Assembly: GCA_002005505.1 (NCBI GenBank)
Contig: MVGU01000501.1
Coordinates: 62,501-117,500, forward strand
DNA: 55,000 nucleotides
Origin: Botryococcus braunii
Taxonomy: Eukaryota > Chlorophyta > Trebouxiophyceae
Direction of reading: 5' to 3'
Below, piece by piece: positions 32,306 to 43,954 of this stretch (positions are counted from its first letter, which is position 1; each line of letters opens with the position of its first letter). The position numbers and the translations under genes are program-made. The notes below the pieces were generated by a model, which had not been told where the DNA came from, did not search any database, and worked only from the letters and a program-made list of their open reading frames with translations.

Positions 32306-32590
32306 TATGATTGTTTTCAGTTTCGGTCTTAGGTTTGTGTCTTGCCCTTTGCTGGCCCTTGCCCACTCTTGGGCTGTGTCCTGGGGCTTTCCTGCCCCTT
32401 CCTTTGTGTCCTGGGGCTTTCATGCCCTTCCTTTGTGCTCTTGGCTCCCCACTCGGTACTTTGGGTTTGTGTTTGGCCTTGATTCTTAGGGTTTGTGTTT
32501 GGTTTCTCTCGGTGTCTTGCTGCGTCGGTGTTCGGTTTTCCATCTCATCAGCCCTTTGGGCTGGGTTGATGTAACTCCTTCCTCCTCCCA
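32306..32590 (+). mobile_element. LINE-1 3' end (continued beyond copy C)
   Basis: The first codons read YDCFQFRS then TAG, which completes the LINE-1 ORF2 end (LINE-2 has [10 protein letters not shown] at the same place). A T/G/C-rich 3' untranslated region follows, with a small hairpin CAGCCC/GGGCTG and then GATGTAACTCCTTC. LINE-2 ends with the nearly same GATGTAACTTCTTC, so the element's 3' terminus is near 32576-32590. Confidence 0.75.
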
Positions 32591-32727
32591 GCCCTGCTCC
32601 CGTGATGGTCTGCAGTGGGAGTAGAGGGAAAAGTTGCTCTTACACGTTGTGGGCCCGCTTGAAGGCCAGTTTTAATGTGCAGCAGCTGCTAAACAGTTCC
32701 TTGATGTTTCAGGAATCAGCTCGTACT

Positions 32728-32988
32728 TTCTAGAACAGTGGTGACGTGTAATGTTTAGCGTCTCTTCATTGTGAACTTCGTGTCTAGAACTTTCTCCATC
32801 AGTCTAGAACTCTAGACATCTCTAGATTTCTTGTACGTGTCAGCCTGTCTTGCATTTGGAGTGCGTAGCCAATTGTCAGTACCCATCTGGACTCTTCCAG
32901 ATGGCTCTAGGGTGTTCTGGACCTTTCGGTTTGGAAGGGTCCAGAATCTTCCAGAATCTCCGCGTAAGTTCGGGGACGACTATATAAG
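32728..32988 (+). promoter_or_regulatory. Heat-shock-element promoter with TATA box
   Basis: GAA-GG-GTC-CA-GAA-TC-TTC-CA-GAA-TC-TCC at 32934-32961 gives heat-shock units at strict 5-bp pitch, three of them perfect, 20 bp upstream of TATATAAG (32981-32988). More dimers lie upstream: TTCTAGAA (32728-32735), GAACTTTC (32787-32794), and TCTAGA-rich and CTTCCAGA motifs. Such arrays bind heat-shock factor trimers. Transcription would start near 33010 on the plus strand. No large frame follows within 900 bases, so the target is either an intron-containing gene or a retroelement LTR. Confidence 0.6.
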
Positions 32989-33011
32989 GGCGTCCAGCCG
33001 TCCTCTAAACC

Positions 33012-33900
33012 ACGCTGTGCTAGGAAATTAGGTGAGGGAAACCTCTGTCGTGAGTCTTTGTAACCGCACAAGTTTGAATCCCAAAAATTCCGACTAGCCT
33101 CGTCCGTGACCACTGCGTTAACGTGCCTGTTTGTTTTTGTCCTTGACTATCCTAGTCGTACTTGATCAACTCGACTTAACTTGTCGTATTTGTGAAGCAA
33201 CACCCCTAAGTATCAGATTTTCAGTATTTTCTTATTAAATAATACCCAAAGCCTGATAGTTTCCGAACGATAACATTCTACGTGGTTGAACTTAAGTTCT
33301 GATCAGAGATATAAGCGCACGTTATACATAGGGATACAACAATTTGAACCGACGTAATACTTTCAATAATTATTCGATCACTATAACATCATTCATAATT
33401 CCGTTGACAAGCGCCGCCAGTAATTTGGTACGAAGCCGCCACACATAGTCGTAACATCACGCACAGTAGTGCCAATCCGGATCCCGAAAAGGAGCATCAA
33501 ACCCTAACAGTAGGATTAGAATAAAGTAGATTAACACCTTTGAAAGTGAAATATCTGATTTATAACTCCAGTTTCCTTCATACTCCAGCCGACAACCCAA
33601 AGCACGATAGCCCGGCCTGCGCTAGGCCGTAAGCCGGTGATCCCGACTACGAAACCCCGACTAAAACATCCGTGACTTGAACCGCAGCAGTCTCCGATTG
33701 TAACCTCCAGCCATCGAATCGCACAATCGAAAGTACTACCAGTAATCCAGTAATCCGGTAACCCAGGTCTCAAGGCCGAATCCTTGAGTGGCGATCCGCA
33801 TAATTTACCTTGATACAGAAGCCGCAGCCCAGCTATTACTAATCGTAGTGCAAAATCTCTAATTTCAATCAGAAAAAAATTTGTCTACCTTGGGTAACGG
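33012..33900. other. No gene recognised downstream of the heat-shock promoter
   Basis: There is no long frame or known domain. It could be a leader, an LTR R/U5 segment, or intergenic DNA that served as LINE-2's target. Confidence 0.4.
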
Positions 33901-33920
33901 GAAGAAGAAGAAGAACTTTC

Positions 33921-34365
33921 AGCGTCCAGCCTTTGCGGAATTTCCAGTGTTTTTCAACACTTCATTCTCAGTTTGATACCACATCGTATTGGTTTTCCTG
34001 TTTTCTTCCTCAGATTTGCACCAGCTCGGCCAGTCTTTCCGCAGGACTGGCAGCTTCGTAACTTTCTGGCGTCTGGCATCTGCGGAATTTCCCGTGTTCT
34101 TCCCCACTTCCTGTGTTTCTTAACACACAGTATTGGTTTTTTCTTTTTCTTTTTTGGCCCCTCAGATTTGCCTCCGCCGGCCCGTCGTTCACAGGGACTC
34201 ACAGCTTCACCCCTCCCCAGCATCCAGCACTTACGGAGATTCCAGTGTTTTACAACACTTACTCCTGTGTTTCTTCACACATCATCTTGGTTTTCCCTTT
34301 TCTTCTCCGCTTCGCCTCAGCCCAGCCAGTTTTTCAGAGGGACTGGGGGCTTCACCACTTTCCAG
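33921..34365 (+). repeat. Three ~148-bp tandem leader monomers
   Basis: Units start near 33921, 34068, 34218 and (partial) 34363 with AGC(G/A)TCCAGC-like bases. Each contains GGAATTTCC(A/C)GTGTT, a T-rich run ending in CTCAG, and a GGGACT(C/G)-like end. They are well diverged from each other. The arrangement resembles promoter monomers in some LINE leaders. Confidence 0.75.
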
Positions 34366-34409
34366 CATCCAGAACGGTCTTGGGGTTGGGTTGCCCAGCT
34401 GGTGATGCC

Positions 34410-36686
34410 ATGGCCAGCGTTCCTCTCTTTGACCCCACCTGCCCTTGGAAGGCATCATGCAAGTCTCGTAAGATCACTACGGGTGCTGGGCTCCTACGTC
34501 ACTTGCAGAGGTTCCACAAGCTCGGCGATGCTGGGCGGGATGACTGGGTGTCGCAACTCAGATCCCCAGCAGAGTACAGGAAGCTTGAAGCCATCTTGCG
34601 AGCTACCTCCAGCTGGTTGTGCACCACTTGCTTCAAAACCCATTCCCTGGGAGTTCTTTCGTGCGCAACCAACCCAGACACCTGCCAGCGCTTGTGGAAT
34701 CTGGAGGATGGCCTGGTCCCCCCTGATGTTAACCTTCTTCCTGGCCTTCCCCGCCCTGCACCGCCGCCGCAGGATACTTCAGAGCCCCAGGGCCGCCTCC
34801 ATTCGCAACCCCGAGGACGCCCGCGTGCATCCGCCGCCGTTGCTGATCCTCCGCCCTCTGCTCCCCCGGCCCGTGTCCGCCGCCATCCCCTGACCCCTGC
34901 CCTTGTCCATCACGTTTTCACCCTTGGTCACCATTCGTACCGCAGGGTCCCTAGGTCAGCATGGATACCTTGGGCTGCAGCATTGCGGTCCGCTCTCAAG
35001 GCTGTTGCGGACTCGGGCTCCGAGGCTGCCTGGGTTGAGCTGTTGGACTCCACAACAGGGGTCCAGCAAGGGGACCCCCTCTCTCCGCTGCTTTTTGCGC
35101 TCACTGTCCAGCCACTCCTCCTTGACCTTCATCGGGAGTGTCCCGACGTACACCAAGGGTGGTATCTGGATGACGGCACGTTTGTTGGTCCCGTGCCCGC
35201 AGCGCAGCAGGCAGTCCAGTTGGTTGTTGACCGGGCCCCCGCATATGGCTTGAGCCTCAACCCTCACAAGTGCTGTGTGTGGTCGCCGCGCCCGAACCCT
35301 CAGCATTTGGATGGGTTCCCTCTGGGCTTCGTCAATGAAACTCGTGCTGGTTTGATAGTGTTGGGGGCAGCGGTCACCGTGTCAGTCGAGTACGCGGCTT
35401 CCGTAGCCCAGGCGCACGTTGATGCCGTGGCAGCCTCGCTCCAGCGTTTGCCGATTCTCCGCCACCCCCAAGCCGAGCTTCTCTTGCTTCGCAGTTGCCT
35501 TGGGACCTGCAAGGTGGTTTTCACAGCCCGGACCATGCCGCCAGCTGCAGCTGCGCAAGCTTTGGTGACCTTTGATATGCTCCAAACCCAGGTCCTCCAA
35601 TCCATTGTCACAGCTGGTGGTGGTGGTTTTGGCCCTTTGCAGCAAACCTTGGCTGGCTTGCCTATTGCCCAGGGGGGTCTAGGGGTCACTAAGGCCACTT
35701 CCCTTCTGCCTTGTGCCTATCTCGCCTCCGTCACGCAGACAGCCCCCCTCCAGGACCGCCTTCTGGGGACATCCACTGCCCCTCTTGTCCCCGCTGCCCT
35801 CGCTGCCAAGGCTGACTACTGCGCCCTTGTTCCTGATTTCGATGCGGCGCTCTTCGAGGATCCGGATTTTGTCCGCAGCAAAGTGCAAGCCCGGCTGTCC
35901 AAACCCTTGTCTCACCGCGCATACCAGGAGGTTCTTGATGACCCTGCTCGCTCGGATCGCGACCGTGCTGTGCTCCAATCTCTTACACAGCCGGGAGCGT
36001 CTGATTGGCTGCTGGCTCTCCCAGTTCCCCATTTGCCGCAAACCATGCCCCCAGAGTCGTTCCGCTGCCGCCTTCAATACCAGCTCTTGATCCCCATTTT
36101 CCACCCTGGCTCCCAATGCCCGTGCTGCTTGAGGGAGTTGGATGTCTGGGGCGACCACGCGGTCCACTGCACCTCAGGGGGGGATGTTGCCATTGTCGGC
36201 CGACATTACTCCGTTCGTAACGGCCTGGACGCTGTCCTTACCTCAGCTCGTCAGCGGGTCACCCGGGAACCCGCCTTTCCCACCCCTGTCCCTGGCCAGG
36301 AGCGCCGTCGCGCAGACCTCCGCCTCCATGCGTGGGAGGAGGGGCGTGACCTTTATATCGACATCGTTGGCTCTTCCCCACTCACAGTTGCCAACTTGCT
36401 GCACTTCGTGCCGGGTGGGGCCGCCGCGCGCGCTGCCCAAGACAAGCAGACCCGCTATGCTGTCTTGTTGTCGCGTCAGCAGCCGCCTGTGGCTTTCCAA
36501 GCCTTCGCTTTTGAAACATTTGGAGGGTTGCATGCTGATGCGCTGGCCTTGTTGCAGAGGCTCCAGGGGCTTTTGAACCAAGCCATCATTGCTCAAGAAG
36601 ATGTGGAGGGATATTTTGTCATTCGTCGGGTCAGTTTCATCATTGCGGCGGCTGTGGGTCGCCAGCTGGCCGCTCGCCGGGTGTGA
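34410..36686 (+). CDS. RT/nuclease-like polyprotein lacking the first half of its RT domain
   Basis: It has 758 residues from ATG 34410, ending with TGA. The N terminus has a C2H2-type finger (CPWKASCKSRK...LRHLQRFH, about 10-35) and a second Cys pair (WLCTTCF...H). A Pro/Arg-rich linker follows. RT appears only from motif 4 (TTGVQQGDPLSPLLFALTVQ, about 210-235) and motif 5 (YLDDGTF, about 250); the fingers and first catalytic aspartate motifs are missing, with the frame intact across the gap. The C terminus has C-x2-C...GDHAVHC, RHYSVRNGL, RRRADLRL, DLYIDIVGSSPL, DKQTRYAVLL and FETFGGLHADAL, an order that could be a PD-(D/E)xK-type nuclease. It is probably an internally deleted, non-autonomous copy. 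Confidence 0.75.
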   Translation: MASVPLFDPTCPWKASCKSRKITTGAGLLRHLQRFHKLGDAGRDDWVSQLRSPAEYRKLEAILRATSSWLCTTCFKTHSLGVLSCATNPDTCQRLWNLEDGLVPPDVNLLPGLPRPAPPPQDTSEPQGRLHSQPRGRPRASAAVADPPPSAPPARVRRHPLTPALVHHVFTLGHHSYRRVPRSAWIPWAAALRSALKAVADSGSEAAWVELLDSTTGVQQGDPLSPLLFALTVQPLLLDLHRECPDVHQGWYLDDGTFVGPVPAAQQAVQLVVDRAPAYGLSLNPHKCCVWSPRPNPQHLDGFPLGFVNETRAGLIVLGAAVTVSVEYAASVAQAHVDAVAASLQRLPILRHPQAELLLLRSCLGTCKVVFTARTMPPAAAAQALVTFDMLQTQVLQSIVTAGGGGFGPLQQTLAGLPIAQGGLGVTKATSLLPCAYLASVTQTAPLQDRLLGTSTAPLVPAALAAKADYCALVPDFDAALFEDPDFVRSKVQARLSKPLSHRAYQEVLDDPARSDRDRAVLQSLTQPGASDWLLALPVPHLPQTMPPESFRCRLQYQLLIPIFHPGSQCPCCLRELDVWGDHAVHCTSGGDVAIVGRHYSVRNGLDAVLTSARQRVTREPAFPTPVPGQERRRADLRLHAWEEGRDLYIDIVGSSPLTVANLLHFVPGGAAARAAQDKQTRYAVLLSRQQPPVAFQAFAFETFGGLHADALALLQRLQGLLNQAIIAQEDVEGYFVIRRVSFIIAAAVGRQLAARRV

Positions 36687-36946
36687 CTCATAGCTTGAAA
36701 CATTGGGGTTTGGGTCCCTGAACATTGGGCTGGTCTTTTTTACTCCACTCTTGTAAAGAAGAAGAAGTTACATCTGTCCAGCCACGAGGGCATGATAAGA
36801 TGTCCACAACACACGCTAGCACGAAATAAAGAAAAGCGGGCCACCCGAGGTAGCCAACCAAAGACTAGACACGCAACGGCGTAAACGAAATGGGGAAATG
36901 GGGAATAAATGGGGGAGGGGCAGCCACAGACGTGGCTGCGGCCAAG

Positions 36947-39900
36947 TCACCGCGTCCGGCGTAAGTCAACACGAGCCTGGAAGGCATCCGAGATGAACGA
37001 TACAACCGCACGCAAATCAGCCTGCCAAATAAACTGCCGAAGAGACCGTGAGGGGCGAGCAAACAACTGGGGGTAACTGTCCCGCACAGGCGCAAGGGCG
37101 GGACAGTGAAAAACAAAGTGGTGTTCATCACCCACAGCGGAACCACACATATCACACACGCGCTGAAGCCGCGGAAGCCGCTGCCGGCGGCCCAGATCAA
37201 TAGGAAGGCCATGAACACCAAGACGAAACCTGAGGAAGAGCCGAACCTTGGAAACATCAAGAGAGAGATAAAAAAGGCGGGAGCGCTGAGCCTTAGTAGG
37301 GCGCGCAAACCACCGCACATACGTACATAGCTGAGGATCCGTAGGGGCCAACCGGGGGGAAACATGGAGGGAAGGCACATCGAGGGTATTAGCCTGCATA
37401 ACTAGGGCTAAAAAGGTATCCATGTCTACAGGATGGGGGCGCTGACAATCAACCTCATAGGGGTACCCTAAGCGTCGAAGGGCGGACATAAAAGAAGCCG
37501 CCCAGGACGGAGGACGAGCCGTAACCCCGTAGTAGCAAGAGTCCCTATGAATGCGGGCATACAAGTGGTCTGCGGGGAGAGCTGCCAGAGAGTTCCAAAA
37601 GGTGACCACCCGCTTGAACCAAATATGCTGAAGGGGCCAAACGCCTACCTCGGCAAGGAGCACATCAGTACGGACAGTGGGACGAACCCCAAGGATCATC
37701 CGGAGCATAGTAAGAAAATCCTTTTCTAGAGTGTTTGCAGAGGGCTGAGGGGAGGAGGGGGAAAACCCCCGGAGACTCCATACCTCACACCCATATGAAC
37801 AAGCAGGAACCACACACGTCAAGAAGAGACGCACAAGAAGACCAATCGAAGTGGCGCATTTAAGATTGCCATAACGCGTGAAAATAGTAGACCAGGCACC
37901 CCACATCTTGCCACGTAAGTGGCCAAAGGTAGCCCCAATACCGGAAGTCGTAGAAAGGATGACTCCTAAATGACGAGCCTGGGTCACCCGAGGCAGGGGT
38001 TGACCATCATACGTAACGGGGGTGGGGGCCTCCTGCGAGTGAGGGAAGACCATGAAATGCGACTTGGGGACATTCACCCGCATACGCGTTAACTGGCACC
38101 ACTCCGAAGTAGCGGGGAGAAGGTGAGCCTGCAACTCATCCCGGGACTTGGCCAGAAGCTTGTAGTCATCGGCATAGCCTTGAATAGGGACAGAACGACC
38201 ATCCCGGGTGGCGGGCCCAACACCCGGACACCGAGCTTCAACATAGCGAATGAGACCATCCGAGAAGATACCAAACAGAGTAGGACTAATAGGGGACCCC
38301 TGGAGGATACCGACCCGAGGCATCACGAGCGCCCCGGACGTCCCCCCTGCACATAAGGTAACTAGGGCATCGTCATACAAAGATTGCACAGCAGCCCGAA
38401 ATTGGGCAGGTACCCCCACCCGAGATAAGGCCTCCCAAAGAAGGGGACGAGGAACCCGATCATAGGCTTTACTCAAATCTAAAGAGCATAAAAATAAGGG
38501 GTGCTCTGGCGTAGCAAGGTCAATGAAGTGCTGAACCGCAAAGAGCTGATGCAAGGTGGAAAAACCTGGGCGGAAGCCAGTTTGGGCTTGACAGCGCAAC
38601 CCCTGGGATTCCACATGCCGAATAAGCCTAGTGTTCAAGAGAGTGGCATACAACCGCATGAAGGGTTCAGGGACAGCAAGAGGGCGGTAATTTGCCGTAT
38701 CCAATACGTCCTTGGCCCCGGGTTTAAACACAGGGACGACCCGAGACACATTGAAGGCAGGGGGAATGCGCCCAACCTGAAACATGGCATTGACAATGGT
38801 CAACAAGAGCGGGGCCAAGAGATGGGGGTCCTGTCTACGGGTGTGGGGGTCAGGGGGGCGTTGGGCGAAGCGAAGGAATTCAGACGGAAAACCCTGAAAT
38901 CCAACACTCCTACCCGTGTGCAAGGTACTAAGGGCATCTTCCATTTCCCGTAAGGTGAAGGGTTGGTTAAGGGAGTCATCGGTGACCGGAGAAGGTGGAT
39001 ACGCCACCTCAGACAAGGGGAGAAGCGGTTCAGCATGGGCAGCTACATCCCCCCCAGTGAACCCAGACATGAAGGTGCCCCACATCTGATGGTCATGCAA
39101 GGGCAGGGGCAAGGAAGGGGGGTGGCCACGGAGCGTCCGCCAAAAGAGACGGGGGCAAGTATGAAAGAGAGCAACACACTCATCCAATTGAGACATGAGC
39201 CACACCCATTTACGGGACCGCACATAGGAATGATAGTGCCGCTCAAGTCCACGCACTGCAGGGTCAGAAAACCCATGCAAGCGACCGGCCCGCCGCCAGT
39301 CCCGCTTGAGTCTAACACATTCCTGGTCATAGAATGGCTGGTGTGGGGGATTCCTAGCCGGAGAAGCTAACCGAACACTATACATCCGCATGTCCGCATC
39401 GTGAGCCGCACGGACTAAGACTTGGGACAGTGTGGTAAGTGCTTCCTCCACATGCCCTGCCACCGCTAAATCCGCACAACGACCCAAGGCGGGAGCTGCG
39501 AGCTCCAAACGATGCACATAAGCTAAACGACAACCCCCTCGCCAATGGACTTGTTTCAGTGGCACCCCCAAATGAGAAGGACTCGACTCCTGATAAGAAA
39601 GCCCTGTGAGCGCCACCGATGAGGCAATGGGGTAGTGATCAGAACCCCTTAACTCAGTGGAAACCGTGACCGATTCGAGGCAAGTGTGAAGCAACGAAGA
39701 AACCAAGATATGATCTGGGCGAGTGGCAGAGGTACGGCTGGTGGCACGGTACGTCGGAGGAGCATGAAAGTCCCCCGGGACACGGCCCGTGCATATAAGT
39801 AACCCACTTTGGTCAGCCAAGGTGACAAGCTGGCGGCCACTAGGATCTTGACCACTGAATTTGCCAACATCAACCGAGGAAGAGGTAGAAACATACTCAA

Positions 39901-40372
39901 TATGTCCATTGAAGTCACCCCCCAGAAAGACATAACCGTCACTGGACGCCAGAACCCCATATAACTCATCGTAACGAGTGGGAATAGGAACAGTCTGAAG
40001 GAGCGGGGACCCAAGGGGGGGAATGTAAACGTTGCCCAAGTAAAGTGGGGAATGGGTGTCGTGCACAAAACGCAAGGATACCCAAAGGGACGAAGATGTG
40101 GTGGCCCATAGTTGGGCACTGTACCAGGAACTGACCTTAACGGCAATCACCAAACCATAACCGGTCTTGTCAAGAGAAAGCTGCGGTGGAGAACAAAAAA
40201 GTTGAAAGCCCCTAAACAGATCCGGATCAATATGCTTATGCAGAGTCTCTTGTAACATTACTACATCGAACTCATGAAAGAACCGACCATAATCATAGAG
40301 GTGGAACTTTGAATCTGTGAGGCCACGGATATTCCAGGTCAGAAGCGAAAGAGTGACTTGACCAACGGGTTC
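36947..40372 (-). CDS. LINE-2 ORF2 (endonuclease-reverse transcriptase), in frame behind ORF1's TAG
   Basis: The frame is open from the codon after ORF1's stop and runs about 1141 residues to TGA. The endonuclease starts [13 protein letters not shown], then [24 protein letters not shown] and [10 protein letters not shown] has [25 protein letters not shown] and [12 protein letters not shown], and the C-terminal finger is [18 protein letters not shown]. The first ATG (40258) lies inside the endonuclease after the WNIRG asparagine, so initiation there would give a dead endonuclease. It appears intact and possibly active. Confidence 0.88.
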   Translation of the reverse strand, partial: EPVGQVTLSLLTWNIRGLTDSKFHLYDYGRFFHEFDVVMLQETLHKHIDPDLFRGFQLFCSPPQLSLDKTGYGLVIAVKVSSWYSAQLWATTSSSLWVSLRFVHDTHSPLYLGNVYIPPLGSPLLQTVPIPTRYDELYGVLASSDGYVFLGGDFNGHIEYVSTSSSVDVGKFSGQDPSGRQLVTLADQSGLLICTGRVPGDFHAPPTYRATSRTSATRPDHILVSSLLHTCLESVTVSTELRGSDHYPIASSVALTGLSYQESSPSHLGVPLKQVHWRGGCRLAYVHRLELAAPALGRCADLAVAGHVEEALTTLSQVLVRAAHDADMRMYSVRLASPARNPPHQPFYDQECVRLKRDWRRAGRLHGFSDPAVRGLERHYHSYVRSRKWVWLMSQLDECVALFHTCPRLFWRTLRGHPPSLPLPLHDHQMWGTFMSGFTGGDVAAHAEPLLPLSEVAYPPSPVTDDSLNQPFTLREMEDALSTLHTGRSVGFQGFPSEFLRFAQRPPDPHTRRQDPHLLAPLLLTIVNAMFQVGRIPPAFNVSRVVPVFKPGAKDVLDTANYRPLAVPEPFMRLYATLLNTRLIRHVESQGLRCQAQTGFRPGFSTLHQLFAVQHFIDLATPEHPLFLCSLDLSKAYDRVPRPLLWEALSRVGVPAQFRAAVQSLYDDALVTLCAGGTSGALVMPRVGILQGSPISPTLFGIFSDGLIRYVEARCPGVGPATRDGRSVPIQGYADDYKLLAKSRDELQAHLLPATSEWCQLTRMRVNVPKSHFMVFPHSQEAPTPVTYDGQPLPRVTQARHLGVILSTTSGIGATFGHLRGKMWGAWSTIFTRYGNLKCATSIGLLVRLFLTCVVPACSYGCEVWSLRGFSPSSPQPSANTLEKDFLTMLRMILGVRPTVRTDVLLAEVGVWPLQHIWFKRVVTFWNSLAALPADHLYARIHRDSCYYGVTARPPSWAASFMSALRRLGYPYEVDCQRPHPVDMDTFLALVMQANTLDVPSLHVSPRLAPTDPQLCTYVRWFARPTKAQRSRLFYLSLDVSKVRLFLRFRLGVHGLPIDLGRRQRLPRLQRVCDMCGSAVGDEHHFVFHCPALAPVRDSYPQLFARPSRSLRQFIWQADLRAVVSFISDAFQARVDLRRTR

Positions 40373-41263
40373 CTAAGCAGAGGGGCCCTGAGCTCGAGAG
40401 GATGGACCCGGGCCCGTAGCTGGGGGAGCAGAAGGAGTAGGAGCTGGGGAAGCTGAAGGGGGAGCAGCAAAAACTCCAGGGAGCACTTTGACGGGGGGCC
40501 CTTGCCCCTTGACTTTGAATAAGGAGTCGCCCCTCCAGAAGGTGATCCAGCCCTGGTTGCGCAAGGCGGTGGCTTGAGGTTGGAGAGCTGCCCGGGTTGC
40601 ACGTTGCGTGGGTGTGAGGTCGTCGTCCATAGAAACGTGAAAGCGCCTCCTGAGGTCCTTGGATTTCTTGTAAGCGGCATGTTTGTCTGCAATGGAGTGG
40701 AACCGGATGAGAACAGGACGAGCACGAGGAGCACCAGCAACAAACTTCCCAAGCCGAGCTGCCTCATGAATCTCGCAGTTGAGAAAGGACTTAACTTCGT
40801 TGAGGGTTTTTTCCCCCACGCTCTCCTCCACCCCAAAAAGGATGGCGTTAGGAGAGCGAAACTTTCTCTCCAGAGCGTCTAGAGAGGAGTCGCACTTGGA
40901 AAACTTGTTGTCCAGGTCTTCATAACCGGCGCGTACAATCTCCTGAACCTCAAGGAGTTTGTTATCCAACTTTGCCTCCACCTTAGCCTCCATATTTTCT
41001 ACAAAGGCGGCAATCTGAGTGTGGAGGGGCGCGAGGATCTCGCCGATCTGTTGCTGAATCTCAAGTTTAAAGGGAACCAAAGCGTCGGCCAAGGCCGCCT
41101 GAAGCTTATCATTAAGTTCGGATCGCAAAAATATTTTGAGCTCAGAGGTAATACTAGCAAGGGCATCCTCTCCGAGGGTCTGAGACTTCCCATCGGTGGT
41201 GGGGGATGGCGATTCCGGACGGGCACGCTTCTCCCCAAGAATACTCGAAAGCATAGAAGTCAT
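40373..41263 (-). CDS. LINE-2 ORF1 protein (coiled coil and RRM-like)
   Basis: It is 296 residues from ATG 41263 (MTSMLSSILGEKRARPES). A long amphipathic helix spans about residues 35-130 (KIFLRSELNDKLQAALADAL; VENMEAKVEAKLDNKLLEVQ). The RRM-like core has SPNAILFGVEESV, ARPVLIRFHSIADKHAAYKK and SMDDDLTPTQRATRAAL, then WITFWRGDSLFKVKG and an Ala/Pro-rich tail. It matches LINE-1 ORF1 along its length. The stop is TAG (40375-40373). Confidence 0.85.
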   Translation of the reverse strand: MTSMLSSILGEKRARPESPSPTTDGKSQTLGEDALASITSELKIFLRSELNDKLQAALADALVPFKLEIQQQIGEILAPLHTQIAAFVENMEAKVEAKLDNKLLEVQEIVRAGYEDLDNKFSKCDSSLDALERKFRSPNAILFGVEESVGEKTLNEVKSFLNCEIHEAARLGKFVAGAPRARPVLIRFHSIADKHAAYKKSKDLRRRFHVSMDDDLTPTQRATRAALQPQATALRNQGWITFWRGDSLFKVKGQGPPVKVLPGVFAAPPSASPAPTPSAPPATGPGPSSRAQGPSA

Positions 41264-41340
41264 GAGAGAGTATCAGAATAGTTAAGTCAGAATAGTCCAG
41301 AGTCCAGAATCGCCCGTTCATAGCTGGTGCACCGACCTTT

Positions 41341-41982
41341 TCCGTTCATACGGGGTGAGGAGTGCTAAATTGGGCGTCGATGATTCACATTTCGTGGAAG
41401 TTCTTCACCCAAACCCGTGTGAAAGGTTGAATTACATGAGAGGAAATCACCCGTAAGTTGGGTTTGGCACGTCGATTGCTTCAGATTTTCATCCTGGGTG
41501 GACTGAAGTATCTTATGTACCGTATCTCATTCGGTCCGTTCGAGCTGGACAGACCCGAATACTGCGCTATCCTGCAGCAAAACAATCTGCGAGATTACTA
41601 GAGCTCGGATTGTCAGCATGAGTTAGGATCTCGGTGCCTGGAGATACATACAATTTCAGGCGCATGCATGGGATCCCATACGCATTGCCGAAAGTAGGTC
41701 ACAGGTGATTTCTCGCGGACACCTGACGTTTCACGACCGACCGTACCCTTTTGAGTTTTAAATGTAATCTGGCGTCTTCATGAAGGATCTGGTCAATGCT
41801 TCCAGCTACATCCTCCTTATCAGCTGCGTCGATGGGACACCCTCTCCATTACCGAGACACAAAGTCAACCAAATATAGATGCATTACATTTCAAATAAAC
41901 TTTAAACGCTACTATCTGATGTTTGGGGCGCAGAAAAAATCCGCAAACTCCGTCCAAGTCAGCCCAGCGTTCTAACAGGACA
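41341..41982. other. No gene recognised
   Basis: No known domain occurs on either strand. It separates the LINE-2 5' end from the secreted-protein gene and may include its promoter. Confidence 0.4.
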
Positions 41983-43908
<1,926 letters not shown>

Positions 43909-43954
43909 CACATTCTGGTCTGCTCATGAATGAATAATGGAATGAGTGTGTGCT

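Larger units (their letters stand above)
33901..36767 (+). mobile_element. Plus-strand RT/nuclease-like retroelement
   Basis: It is bounded on both sides by GAA/AAG runs (five units at 33901-33915, four at 36756-36767). The leader contains three tandem monomers, followed by one long ORF and a short tail TTGTAAAG. It lies tail to tail with LINE-2, whose own TTC tail (minus strand) coincides with the right-hand GAA run, so this element probably inserted in that tail. The flanking GAA runs could be the target duplication. A decayed relative lies at 8033-8858. Confidence 0.7.
36767..41340 (-). mobile_element. LINE-2 non-LTR retrotransposon
   Basis: On the minus strand, ORF1, TAG and ORF2 are in one frame, followed by a 3' untranslated region ending GGCTGGACAGATGTAACTTC and a TTC-rich tail (36756-36774). 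It is strongly diverged from LINE-1 but has the same layout. The 5' end lies somewhere beyond 41263. Confidence 0.9.

Noticed and set aside
32301..32574. Plus-strand Leu/Cys-rich frames (about 87 residues) as a membrane protein gene
   Set aside because: They fall in the 3' untranslated region of LINE-1, which is T/C/G-repeat-rich (TTGGGCT, CCTGGGGCTTTC units).
3400..41000. A variant genetic code with UAG/UAA read as glutamine, suggested by the LINE UAG, the TAG in the B3 domain, and TAA at a Gln position in chromovirus copy B
   Set aside because: LINE ORF2 (over 1100 codons, twice), chromovirus copy C pol (1301 codons) and the copia frames contain no internal TAA or TAG. Several ORFs end sensibly at TAA or TAG. 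The standard code fits.
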